Source: Prevotella melaninogenica
GTDB taxonomy: Bacteria; Bacteroidota; Bacteroidia; Bacteroidales; Bacteroidaceae
Assembly (NCBI RefSeq): GCF_013267595.1
Contig: NZ_CP054011.1
Location: 696,147 to 760,146, forward strand
Direction of reading: 5' to 3'
DNA length: 64,000 nt
The translations under genes and the position numbers were made by a program. A model generated the notes under the pieces. It made no database searches. It had not been told where the DNA came from and saw only the letters and a program-made list of their open reading frames with translations. Of this stretch, positions 7,772 to 15,762 are shown piece after piece. Numbering within the stretch: position 1 is the first letter of the stretch; each line of letters starts with the position of its first letter.

Positions 7772-10600
7772 ATGAATGAGAAAATAGAAGTCTTCGGAGC
7801 CAGAGTACATAATCTGAAGAATGTAGACATAACCATCCCTCGTAACTCACTTACCGTCTTCACTGGACTATCTGGTTCAGGAAAGAGTTCGCTTGCATTC
7901 GATACTATCTTCGCCGAAGGTCAGCGTCGATACATTGAAACTTTCTCTGCTTACGCACGCAACTTCCTTGGAAACATGGAGCGTCCAGACGTAGATAAGA
8001 TTACAGGACTATCCCCTGTCATCTCCATTGAACAGAAAACAACAAATAAAAACCCTCGCTCTACCGTTGGTACAACTACAGAGATATATGACTACCTCCG
8101 CCTTCTCTTTGCACGTGCAGGTGAGGCATACTCTTATATGAGCGGTGAAAAGATGGTGAAATACACTGAGGAAAAAGTGGTGGACATGATTATGTCTGAT
8201 TATCAAGACCGCAAGATATATATTCTCTCGCCACTTGTTCGCAACCGTAAAGGTCATTATCGTGAGCTCTTTGAGCAGATGCGACGCAAGGGATACTTGT
8301 ATATTCGTGTCGATGGAGAGATACAAGAGCTAACACGTGGTATGAAGGTTGATCGCTACAAGAACCATAATATCGAGGTTGTTATCGACAAGATGAAACT
8401 CGGTGGTACGGAGAATAACACGCTACGTGAGCGTTTGGCAAAGACCGTTTCAACGGCAATGAAGCAGGGAGAAGGCTTGATAATGATTCTTGATAACGAA
8501 CGAGACGAAGCCAAGTACTTCTCTAAACGACTGATGGACCCTGTTACGGGCATCGCTTATAAAGACCCTGCACCAAACATCTTCTCATTCAACTCACCCG
8601 AAGGAGCCTGTCCACAGTGTAAAGGTTTGGGTGTGATTGATGAGATTGACTTGAAGAAAGTGATTCCTGATGACAAACAAGACATTTATAGTGGTGCAAT
8701 AGTTCCTTTAGGGAAATACAAGAACCAGATGATTTTCTGGCAGATAGACGCTCTCTTAAAGAAGCATAATTGCGACCTTAAGACTCCAGTCAAGGATATA
8801 CCAAAGGAAGCTATGGACGAGGTTTTGTATGGTTCTTTGGAAAAGTTGAAGATTGCTAAAGAGCTTGTACACACCACCTCCGATTACTTTGTGTCCTTTG
8901 ATGGTATCATTAAGTATCTCCGTACGGTTATGGAGAACGATGATTCCTCAGCTGGAAAGAAGTGGGCTGACCAGTTCATAGCCGAAGCACAATGTCCAGA
9001 ATGTCATGGTCATCGTTTAAATCGTGAGGCTCTATCCTATAAGATATGGGGTAAAAACATTGCTGACCTTGCTGAAATGGATATCAACGAGTTGAAAGAC
9101 TGGGTTGATCATGTTGAGGAACACATGAGCGAGAAGCAGCGTACTATCGCCGTTGAAATCATAAAGGAGATTCGTAAACGTATAAACTTTCTACTCGATG
9201 TGGGCCTTGATTACCTTGCATTAAACCGTCAAAGTGCTACGCTTTCTGGTGGTGAGAGTCAACGTATTCGCCTTGCAACACAGATTGGTTCACAACTTGT
9301 TAACGTGCTCTACATTCTCGATGAGCCTTCTATTGGTCTTCATCAACGTGATAACGAGCGTCTCATAAACTCTCTGAAAGAGTTACGTGACATGGGAAAT
9401 ACGGTTATCGTTGTTGAACACGACGAAGACATGATGCGTGCTGCGGACTGGATTGTAGACATCGGACCAAAAGCTGGACGCAAAGGTGGTGAGGTTGTCT
9501 TCCAAGGGAAGCCTGCAGACATGCTCAAGACACACACACTCACAGCACAATACCTGAATGGTGAACGTGCCATTGAACTTCCTAAGGAGCGCAGAGAAGG
9601 AAATGGAAAGACCATACAACTCACAGGTTGTAAGGGTAATAACCTAAAAGACGTGAACGTTACCTTCCCACTTGGCGAACTAATTGTCGTCACTGGTGTG
9701 TCTGGTTCAGGAAAGAGTACACTCATCAATGAGACTTTACAGCCTATACTTTCACAACACTTCTATCGCTCTCTGAAACGTCCTATGCCTTACGGAAAGA
9801 TTGAAGGCATTGACAACATTGATAAAGTGGTGAACGTTGACCAAAGTCCTATTGGTCGTACTCCACGCAGTAACCCTGCAACTTATACAGGCGTGTTCTC
9901 TGATATCCGCCAACTCTTCGTCAATCTTCCCGAAGCTAAGATTCGTGGTTATAAGCCTGGACGATTCTCTTTCAATGTAAAGGGGGGACGCTGTGAGACC
10001 TGTGGCGGTAATGGTTACAAAACCATCGAAATGAACTTCCTGCCTGATGTGATGGTACCTTGTGAGGTTTGCCACGGCAAACGCTATAACCGTGAAACCC
10101 TTGAAGTACGCTTCAAAGGTAAGTCTATTGCTGATGTGCTCGACATGACTGTCAACATGGCGGTAGAGTTCTTTGAGAACGTACCACAAATCCTGCCGAA
10201 GATCAAGGCATTACAGGATGTTGGCTTGGGCTATATCAAGCTTGGACAAAGTTCCACCACCCTCTCTGGTGGTGAGAGTCAGCGTGTCAAACTTGCAACC
10301 GAACTTGCAAAACGTGACACTGGTAAGACACTTTACATCCTTGATGAGCCTACTACAGGTCTTCACTTTGAAGATATACGTATCTTAATGGACGTATTAC
10401 AGAAACTTGTTGACCGTGGCAACACCGTTATCATCATCGAACACAACCTCGATGTCATCAAACTTGCAGACTACATCATTGACATGGGACCAGAAGGTGG
10501 TCGTGGTGGCGGTCGCATGTTGAGCTGTGGTACACCAGAGGTTGTGGCAAAAAACAAAGAGAGCTACACTTCTCGCTTCCTTGCTAAAGTACTAAAGTAA
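7772..10600 (+). CDS. uvrA: excinuclease ABC subunit A (UvrA)
   Basis: DNA-damage sensor of nucleotide excision repair, which dimerises and loads UvrB. Full length, 942 residues, the usual size. Order: Walker A GLSGSGKSS (about 32-40); UvrB-binding and insertion regions; a zinc module reduced to one CPQC pair; CPECHG; ABC signature LSGGESQR with [10 protein letters not shown]; second Walker [10 protein letters not shown] (about 646); second zinc module (CETC...CEVC, about 750); second LSGGESQR with [10 protein letters not shown]. The two ATPase halves look intact. A UvrA-like paralogue lies 5.5 kb upstream on the same strand. The start follows a repeat-rich spacer with no clear promoter. Confidence 0.97.
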   Translation: MNEKIEVFGARVHNLKNVDITIPRNSLTVFTGLSGSGKSSLAFDTIFAEGQRRYIETFSAYARNFLGNMERPDVDKITGLSPVISIEQKTTNKNPRSTVGTTTEIYDYLRLLFARAGEAYSYMSGEKMVKYTEEKVVDMIMSDYQDRKIYILSPLVRNRKGHYRELFEQMRRKGYLYIRVDGEIQELTRGMKVDRYKNHNIEVVIDKMKLGGTENNTLRERLAKTVSTAMKQGEGLIMILDNERDEAKYFSKRLMDPVTGIAYKDPAPNIFSFNSPEGACPQCKGLGVIDEIDLKKVIPDDKQDIYSGAIVPLGKYKNQMIFWQIDALLKKHNCDLKTPVKDIPKEAMDEVLYGSLEKLKIAKELVHTTSDYFVSFDGIIKYLRTVMENDDSSAGKKWADQFIAEAQCPECHGHRLNREALSYKIWGKNIADLAEMDINELKDWVDHVEEHMSEKQRTIAVEIIKEIRKRINFLLDVGLDYLALNRQSATLSGGESQRIRLATQIGSQLVNVLYILDEPSIGLHQRDNERLINSLKELRDMGNTVIVVEHDEDMMRAADWIVDIGPKAGRKGGEVVFQGKPADMLKTHTLTAQYLNGERAIELPKERREGNGKTIQLTGCKGNNLKDVNVTFPLGELIVVTGVSGSGKSTLINETLQPILSQHFYRSLKRPMPYGKIEGIDNIDKVVNVDQSPIGRTPRSNPATYTGVFSDIRQLFVNLPEAKIRGYKPGRFSFNVKGGRCETCGGNGYKTIEMNFLPDVMVPCEVCHGKRYNRETLEVRFKGKSIADVLDMTVNMAVEFFENVPQILPKIKALQDVGLGYIKLGQSSTTLSGGESQRVKLATELAKRDTGKTLYILDEPTTGLHFEDIRILMDVLQKLVDRGNTVIIIEHNLDVIKLADYIIDMGPEGGRGGGRMLSCGTPEVVAKNKESYTSRFLAKVLK

Positions 10601-10644
10601 GACATATTCTATAGGCAATAAAGAAAGAGTTTTCAATTCTTTTC

Positions 10645-10676
10645 TTTGGATAATTGATAAATTAGTCCTAATTTTG
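10645..10676 (+). promoter_or_regulatory. Bacteroidetes-type promoter for AGE epimerase
   Basis: TTTG (10645-10648), a 20-base spacer and TAATTTTG (10669-10676). The leader to the ATG at 10780 is about 95 bases. It contains a possible imperfect hairpin (AGTAAAGGAC near 10690 against GTCCTCCTTACT near 10722). Confidence 0.7.
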
Positions 10677-10779
10677 CCAAAGGACAGTAGTAAAGGACAG
10701 CTATACAACGGTACAGACTGGTCCTCCTTACTTTACAATCCATTAAGAAATTAACACATTGTCTATATCACCTAAAATT

Positions 10780-11967
10780 ATGGATAAGAAAGAATACTTA
10801 CGTTCATGGGCTGAAACCTACAAGAACGACCTAACAAACAACATTATGCCTTTCTGGTTGAACCATGGTTGGGACAAGGAGAATGGCGGTATATACACCT
10901 GCTTGGATCGTGATGGATCATTGATGGACACGACCAAGTCGGTGTGGTTTCAAGGACGATGGGCCTTCATCTGCGCTTTTGCATACAATAATGTAGAGAA
11001 GAATCAGGAATGGCTTGAGGCATCAAAGTCTGCCATTGACTTCATTGAGAAGCATTGCTTTGACGAGGATGGACACATGTATTTTGAGGTAACAGCAGAG
11101 GGTAAACCACTGCGTAAGCGTCGCTATGTTTTCTCAGAGACTTTCGCTGCAATAGCTTTTGCCGAATATTCTTTGGCTACAGGTGATAAGCATTATGCAG
11201 AAAGAGCGTTGCAGGTATTCCACGATGCACAGCGTTTCCTCTCTACCCCGGGCTTCCTTCCAGCTAAATATGAGGCAGGTGTAGAGATGCAGAGCCACTC
11301 TATCATTATGATTCTCATCAACGTTGGCTCACGTCTGCGTGCAGTGATTGACGACCCAACACTAACCCAGCAGATTGACGAGTCTATCTCGTTGCTCCGT
11401 CGCTACTTCATGCACCCAGAGTTTAAGGCATTACTTGAAACAGTCGGCCCAAAGGGAGAGTTCATTGATACTAATGCAACACGTACTATCAACCCTGGTC
11501 ATTGTATTGAAACTGCATGGTTTATCATGGAGGAAGCTAAGTTGCGCAACTGGGATAAAGACTTACTCGACACCGCCCTCACTATCTTCGATTGGTCATG
11601 GGACTGGGGATGGGACAAGCAATATGGCGGTATCATCAACTTCAGAGACTGCCGTAACCTCCCACCACAGGACTACTCACAGGATATGAAGTTCTGGTGG
11701 CCACAGTGCGAGACAATCATTGCCTCCCTCTATGCTTACCTTGGAACAGGCGATGAGGAGTATCTCTATCGTCATCAGCGTATTAGCGAGTGGACATACG
11801 CTCACTTCCCTGACCAAGACTATCCTGAGTGGTACGGTTACCTACATCGTGACGGAACCGTTGCACAGCCTGCAAAGGGTAATATCTTCAAGGGTCCGTT
11901 CCACGTTCCACGTATGATGATTAAGGGCTATATGCTCTGTCAGGAGATATTGAAGACTATGGAATAG
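10780..11967 (+). CDS. AGE family epimerase (N-acylglucosamine 2-epimerase type)
   Basis: Cytoplasmic (alpha/alpha)6-barrel sugar epimerase, 395 residues. The start at ATG 10780 (MDKKEYLRSW) is chosen over an upstream TTG at 10759 because it fits the family N-terminus. Family hallmarks are the aromatic-rich N-terminus (WLNHGWD, GGIYTCLDRDG), NPGHCIETAW with His241, DWSWDWGWDKQYGG, KFWWPQCE and GPFHVPR with His375. The two histidines match the catalytic pair of the renin-binding-protein/AGE group. The likely reaction is GlcNAc to ManNAc interconversion; related members act on cellobiose or other sugars, so the substrate is not certain. No sialic acid genes are adjacent. It is monocistronic, with its own promoter and a strong terminator. 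Confidence 0.87.
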   Translation: MDKKEYLRSWAETYKNDLTNNIMPFWLNHGWDKENGGIYTCLDRDGSLMDTTKSVWFQGRWAFICAFAYNNVEKNQEWLEASKSAIDFIEKHCFDEDGHMYFEVTAEGKPLRKRRYVFSETFAAIAFAEYSLATGDKHYAERALQVFHDAQRFLSTPGFLPAKYEAGVEMQSHSIIMILINVGSRLRAVIDDPTLTQQIDESISLLRRYFMHPEFKALLETVGPKGEFIDTNATRTINPGHCIETAWFIMEEAKLRNWDKDLLDTALTIFDWSWDWGWDKQYGGIINFRDCRNLPPQDYSQDMKFWWPQCETIIASLYAYLGTGDEEYLYRHQRISEWTYAHFPDQDYPEWYGYLHRDGTVAQPAKGNIFKGPFHVPRMMIKGYMLCQEILKTME

Positions 11968-11990
11968 TCTGATATACCAAAAGATAAAAT

Positions 11991-12038
11991 AAAAACTCCC
12001 ATAACATTACCAGCAATGGCTTGTTATGGGAGTTTTTT
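11991..12038 (+). terminator. intrinsic terminator after AGE epimerase
   Basis: AAAAACTCCCATAAC (11991-12005) pairs with GTTATGGGAGTTTTT (12023-12037) around a 17-base loop, with a T-run at the 3' end. It lies 24 bases past the stop codon. Confidence 0.9.
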
Positions 12039-12092
12039 ATAATACTCATTATGACCTTTTTAGTCCATTGTCTACTGACGTATTAACGCCCA

Positions 12093-12149
12093 GCACACAT
12101 CGTGCGGATGCTTAGCACCATATGTGCTAACGGCTAACACCAATGGTGC
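12093..12149. repeat. 22-base-period palindromic array, RCAC family, copy C
   Basis: Units at 12093 (GCACACATCGTGC), 12115 (GCACCATATGTGC) and 12137 (ACACCAATGGTGC), with linkers GGATGCTTA and TAACGGCTA. It lies between the convergent ends of the AGE epimerase and the tyrosine phosphatase. The downstream flank resembles that of copy B. Confidence 0.85.
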
Positions 12150-12234
12150 GGAGTACTTAATACCTAACAATAGGCTATTAAAATGAGTATTGTTTGTGGT
12201 TAGAGGAGAGCTTTCTGCCCTAAAATGGAAAGCC

Positions 12235-12726
12235 TTAGATAGTATTAAGAATACCCTCACAACCGTCTTCTATTAAATCAAGAGCTAAGTTAAAATCTTC
12301 AGCATCACCATAATAAGGATCAGGAACACAAGTAGCAGAAGGATGTTGAGTAAAGAAATCTGCCATTCGTACAACCTTTTCTCGTGCCGCTTCATTAGGT
12401 GCCTGAGACGTAATATTACGATAATTATCCTCGTCCATTACGACAATCTTATCGAATAGTTCAAAGTCTTTACGCGCATCGAATTGACGAGCACGGTGGT
12501 CAACACTATATCCACGCTGTCTACCATGTTCACGCATGCGCTTATCAGGTAACTGTCCAACGTGCCAATTACCAATTCCCGCAGAATCAATCATATATCG
12601 GTCTGCACAGCCTCGTTCCTCAACAAGATGTTGCATCACAGCATGCGCAGCCGGAGAGCGACAAATATTACCTAAGCAAATAAAAAGGATATTTATTTTA
12701 TTACTGTCGTTCAATTGGTTATACAT
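12235..12726 (-). CDS. low-molecular-weight protein-tyrosine phosphatase
   Basis: Cytoplasmic phosphatase of 163 residues, the normal size. The P-loop is CLGNICRS with Cys17 and Arg23 near the N-terminus (CxxxxxR plus Ser). The general acid loop is DPYYG near residue 136. In other bacteria such enzymes dephosphorylate tyrosine kinases of capsule export (Wzb acting on Wzc). No kinase gene is in this window, so the substrate is unknown; the polysaccharide locus 21 kb away is only a possible link. It is separated by 107 AT-rich bases from the PLD gene upstream, and no promoter was recognised there. Confidence 0.93.
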   Translation of the reverse strand: MYNQLNDSNKINILFICLGNICRSPAAHAVMQHLVEERGCADRYMIDSAGIGNWHVGQLPDKRMREHGRQRGYSVDHRARQFDARKDFELFDKIVVMDEDNYRNITSQAPNEAAREKVVRMADFFTQHPSATCVPDPYYGDAEDFNLALDLIEDGCEGILNTI

Positions 12727-12833
12727 ATATGTTTCTTTTTTAGTTTACATTACAGTTTACTCATTCTATACCAAAATCTTATTCCAAGATTCTCATACTA
12801 CAAAGGTATTAAATATGGTGTTTTATCTATTAT

Positions 12834-14018
12834 TCAATTATCTTTTTGATAGTAAATACTATCAAGCATTGCTGCCATATACTGACAAATTTCTTTTTCA
12901 GAATGAGATTTTGGACAGCTATCTTTATACCATACAGAAGTTTGTATTCGAGAAACGATTTCATCCCAATAAGAATCCATTGATAACGATGATTGAGAAA
13001 TGGCAAATTCATTGCATAGTAACTTCCTATTACGGCTATTGATACATACAAATAAGTCAGGGCGTTTCATTGCAAGAAGGCGTGAAGCAAGTGCCACAGG
13101 TTCTTTAAATTCTTTCTTCCATATAGAACAATACTTCTTATACTGTTCAGCTGTAACCTCACCTTCTAAGGGTATAACATCAATAGCCTCAACAAGTTTT
13201 GTATTGTTATCAATGATAGCCTTCGTAAATATACCATTGCCAAAACAAGTACCAAAGAATCCCCAGTCTACATCTTCCATACCAGGTAGCTCACGTTGAA
13301 TGCCCGCAACACATTTCCTTTCGTTATCTGGGAAATCCTTAAACGAACTATACTTGTTAAAAAACTCATGCGCTTTCTTCAGAATTTGACATCGAACTTC
13401 TACGCCATCTTTATCTTTCATCACCCTCCTAACATACTCTTCCCAACTAAGCGAATCTATGATTGCACCATACTTGGTAAGAGGAAACTTGTATTTGTCA
13501 TAAAGATGCTCTTTCTTCTGTTTTTTAAATTTTGCTTTATACTTTTTAAAATCATCTGAGGTAAGCCGAGCTGATTGTTCCCAAACATTGTTGATATAGT
13601 CAGTACATTGCTTATAAAAGTCATTTTGTTTGTCTTCGCTGTTTATAAGAACGCATGCTTCCATGTTTAATCCAAATCCTCCCCCTGTGAAGTTTGAACT
13701 ACCAATTATTAAACTCCAATCAGAAGAATTATTGTAGAAGAAGTAAAATTTAGGATGAAAAGTATGTGAACGTAATTCAAGGAAATGAACATTCTCATTA
13801 GACTTGAACCTGTTTATGAATTTTGGAGTTGTACGTGTGAAATTCAATCCGACAATCATCTTTTCTATCTTACTTTCATTCTGACATAGTACATCATACA
13901 TGGAGCATTGGTCAGTTGCCCATGCTACAGCTATACAAACATGCTTAAATGAACAAATTAGTTTATTGAAATGCGCATTCAATGATGTTTCATTGGTTAT
14001 TAATTCCATAAGATTCAA
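12834..14018 (-). CDS. PLD-fold nuclease-like protein with uncharacterised C-terminal domain
   Basis: A 394-residue protein, AT-rich compared with its neighbours. The N-terminal 125 residues look like a single-HKD phospholipase D/nuclease fold: AVAWATDQ near 31, HPK at 88-90, IIGSSNFTGGG at 105-113 and a Glu at 120. This layout is seen in PLD-type restriction nucleases such as BfiI and in stand-alone PLD nucleases. The remaining 270 residues (for example DWGFFGTCFGNG, ALASRLLAMKRPDLFVCINS) are not assigned; they could bind DNA or a partner. No methyltransferase is adjacent. It starts 21 bases after the stop of the patatin gene, so the two are probably co-transcribed. A defence role is possible but not shown. 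Confidence 0.7.
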   Translation of the reverse strand: MNLMELITNETSLNAHFNKLICSFKHVCIAVAWATDQCSMYDVLCQNESKIEKMIVGLNFTRTTPKFINRFKSNENVHFLELRSHTFHPKFYFFYNNSSDWSLIIGSSNFTGGGFGLNMEACVLINSEDKQNDFYKQCTDYINNVWEQSARLTSDDFKKYKAKFKKQKKEHLYDKYKFPLTKYGAIIDSLSWEEYVRRVMKDKDGVEVRCQILKKAHEFFNKYSSFKDFPDNERKCVAGIQRELPGMEDVDWGFFGTCFGNGIFTKAIIDNNTKLVEAIDVIPLEGEVTAEQYKKYCSIWKKEFKEPVALASRLLAMKRPDLFVCINSRNRKLLCNEFAISQSSLSMDSYWDEIVSRIQTSVWYKDSCPKSHSEKEICQYMAAMLDSIYYQKDN

Positions 14019-14039
14019 TTTTAAAGAATAGTTAAAAAC

Positions 14040-14900
14040 TTATTTTACCTCACTTACTCCAAACAATTCCTTTATCTCGTTTAGATGTTTTAAAGCTACT
14101 TCCCTACCCTGATAATAGGTAGTTTGCATCATTGCTGGGTCGTGTGAGAAATGTCCTATTGTTAGTTTTGCTTTAGGACGAAGCACTAAGGTATTAGGCT
14201 TCTTTTCTTCTTCACGAACGTATGCTAACTGCTCATTATACATGATATGGCGTTGCTCCAAAGCTTTTACGACACGGGGATGACGATGCAACCACATACG
14301 CATAAGAGGCATCAGTGAGTTTGGCTCTTTCACAAAGTCCTCTGGTTGAGTAAGAACAACCAAATTACGCTCATAGCCTTGCTCCTGAAAGAAGCGGAGA
14401 GGGATAGAATCAGCAATGCCACCATCCAAAAGTTTCTTACCTTCTACCGTCACAATACGAGCTGCAATAGGCATAGATGCAGAGGCACGAATATACTCTA
14501 AACAATTATTATCAACCTCCATCAGTCGCTTGTATTCAGCCTTGCCAGTCCCAACGTTTGTACATACAGCCCAAAACTCCATTGGATTCTCACGGAAGGT
14601 ATCAACATCGAAGTAATCAATATGTCGAGGCATATAATGGTAAGCATATTCACCACCATAGTAATCACCTGTTGTTAAGAGTGAACGCAAAGAAGCATAA
14701 CGCCAGTCGTTTGCCAACTTTTGATTGTATCTGAGCACTCGTCCTGCCTGCTTTGACTTCATATTACAACCAAAAGCCGCACCCGCTGAAACGCCAATAA
14801 CGCCATCAGGCCATATGTTATTTTCCATCAGAACATCCATTACACCAGCAGAAAACAATCCACGCATGGCTCCTCCTTCTAATACAAGTCCTTTCTTCAT
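14040..14900 (-). CDS. patatin-like phospholipase (YjjU/RssA type)
   Basis: Predicted lipid acyl hydrolase of 286 residues. It shows the glycine-rich oxyanion loop (LEGGAMRG, 7-14), the nucleophile elbow GVSAG with Ser38, and the Asp of the catalytic dyad in LLDGGIAD (Asp159). No signal peptide is seen, so it is likely cytoplasmic or membrane-peripheral. The C-terminal 90 residues (about 195-286, including LVLRPKAKLTIGHFSHDP) resemble the extra domain of YjjU-family proteins. It is followed after 21 bases by the PLD-fold gene, which suggests a functional pair. The upstream spacer (14901-15007) shows no clear promoter. Confidence 0.9.
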   Translation of the reverse strand: MKKGLVLEGGAMRGLFSAGVMDVLMENNIWPDGVIGVSAGAAFGCNMKSKQAGRVLRYNQKLANDWRYASLRSLLTTGDYYGGEYAYHYMPRHIDYFDVDTFRENPMEFWAVCTNVGTGKAEYKRLMEVDNNCLEYIRASASMPIAARIVTVEGKKLLDGGIADSIPLRFFQEQGYERNLVVLTQPEDFVKEPNSLMPLMRMWLHRHPRVVKALEQRHIMYNEQLAYVREEEKKPNTLVLRPKAKLTIGHFSHDPAMMQTTYYQGREVALKHLNEIKELFGVSEVK

Positions 14901-15007
14901 AATGTTTTATCCTTTAAATACTGCCTTTTTATAATGTTATATTCTGATAATTAGAGATATAAACAATGCTATTGTAGTAAAAAAAAGGTTACAATAAAGG
15001 TAACACC

Positions 15008-15595
15008 TTACTTTTGTTTTCTCTTTGCCAATGCAGCAATAGCATCAAAACTGTAAACGAGTGTGCCACTGGTAAAAGTCGTTGTTTCAATCTTAAAAGA
15101 ACGATATTTCCTAAGACATTCAACAAATGCTTCTGGAGTCTGAACGAAGGCAGAGTCAGTCTGCTTACTGATACCAGGCTTATAACTGAATCGTCCAATC
15201 TCCTCTCCATACGCATAGACACGAACATAGTTGGTTGTATCATAACTGTTACCCGCAAACTGTTCGCCATCACCAAGAATCATACATGCTTCAACACCTA
15301 CACGTCCAAGATAACGTACACGAATGTTCATACGATTAGAAGGCGTTATCTGCGACTTCTTGTTTGGAGCACTCTGCATATTGGCTACTGCAGAATCGTT
15401 GAGATAGGTCCATGAAGAAACATACGTCCCATCGCCTGACAAATTACTATCAAGATCGACAGCCAACATAGTGTCGACCTGTGTTGTATCATAATGTCCT
15501 ACTCCTCGCGAAGAACAGCCAGAGCAAGACATAAAAGCTACTGCAGAGATAGCCACAAAGACTAAGGGCAGTAACTTCATTGAATGTTGTTTCAT
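15008..15595 (-). CDS. predicted lipoprotein, unknown function
   Basis: A 195-residue exported protein. The N-terminus (MKLLPLVFVAISAVAFMSC) is a lipoprotein signal with candidate lipidated Cys24, or Cys27 in the Cys-rich stretch SCSGCSS. The start at 15595 or at the Met 15 bases later (15580) are both possible. The body has no recognised catalytic motif. It contains phrases such as MNIRVRYLGRVGVEACMILGDGEQ and ends in a Lys/Arg tail (AALAKRKQK). It lies between the patatin gene and the long inverted repeat after carB and is probably transcribed alone. Confidence 0.7.
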   Translation of the reverse strand: MKQHSMKLLPLVFVAISAVAFMSCSGCSSRGVGHYDTTQVDTMLAVDLDSNLSGDGTYVSSWTYLNDSAVANMQSAPNKKSQITPSNRMNIRVRYLGRVGVEACMILGDGEQFAGNSYDTTNYVRVYAYGEEIGRFSYKPGISKQTDSAFVQTPEAFVECLRKYRSFKIETTTFTSGTLVYSFDAIAALAKRKQK

Positions 15596-15600
15596 CTTTA

Positions 15601-15754
15601 AGAAGCTAAAGGGGTTAAGGGAGTTAGAAGGAGTTTAGACATTATTTCCTAATCCTTGCTTTGGAAGTCAAGGGAGTTTAGTGAAAGGTATCAACCCCAA
15701 CAATGATAATTGTTAACTAAACTCCTTCTAACTCCCTTAACTCCTTTAACCCCA
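15601..15754. repeat. long inverted repeat between carB and lipoprotein gene
   Basis: The left arm 15614-15638 is a perfect 25-base complement of the right arm 15717-15741 (core words AAGGGAGTTAGAAGGAG against CTCCTTCTAACTCCCTT). Weaker pairing extends both ends by about 8 bases. The loop is about 78 bases and contains a further AAGGGAGTTTAG word. It could end or attenuate transcription leaving carB, or it may be a mobile palindromic element. Confidence 0.85.
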
Positions 15755-15762
15755 GAAGACTA

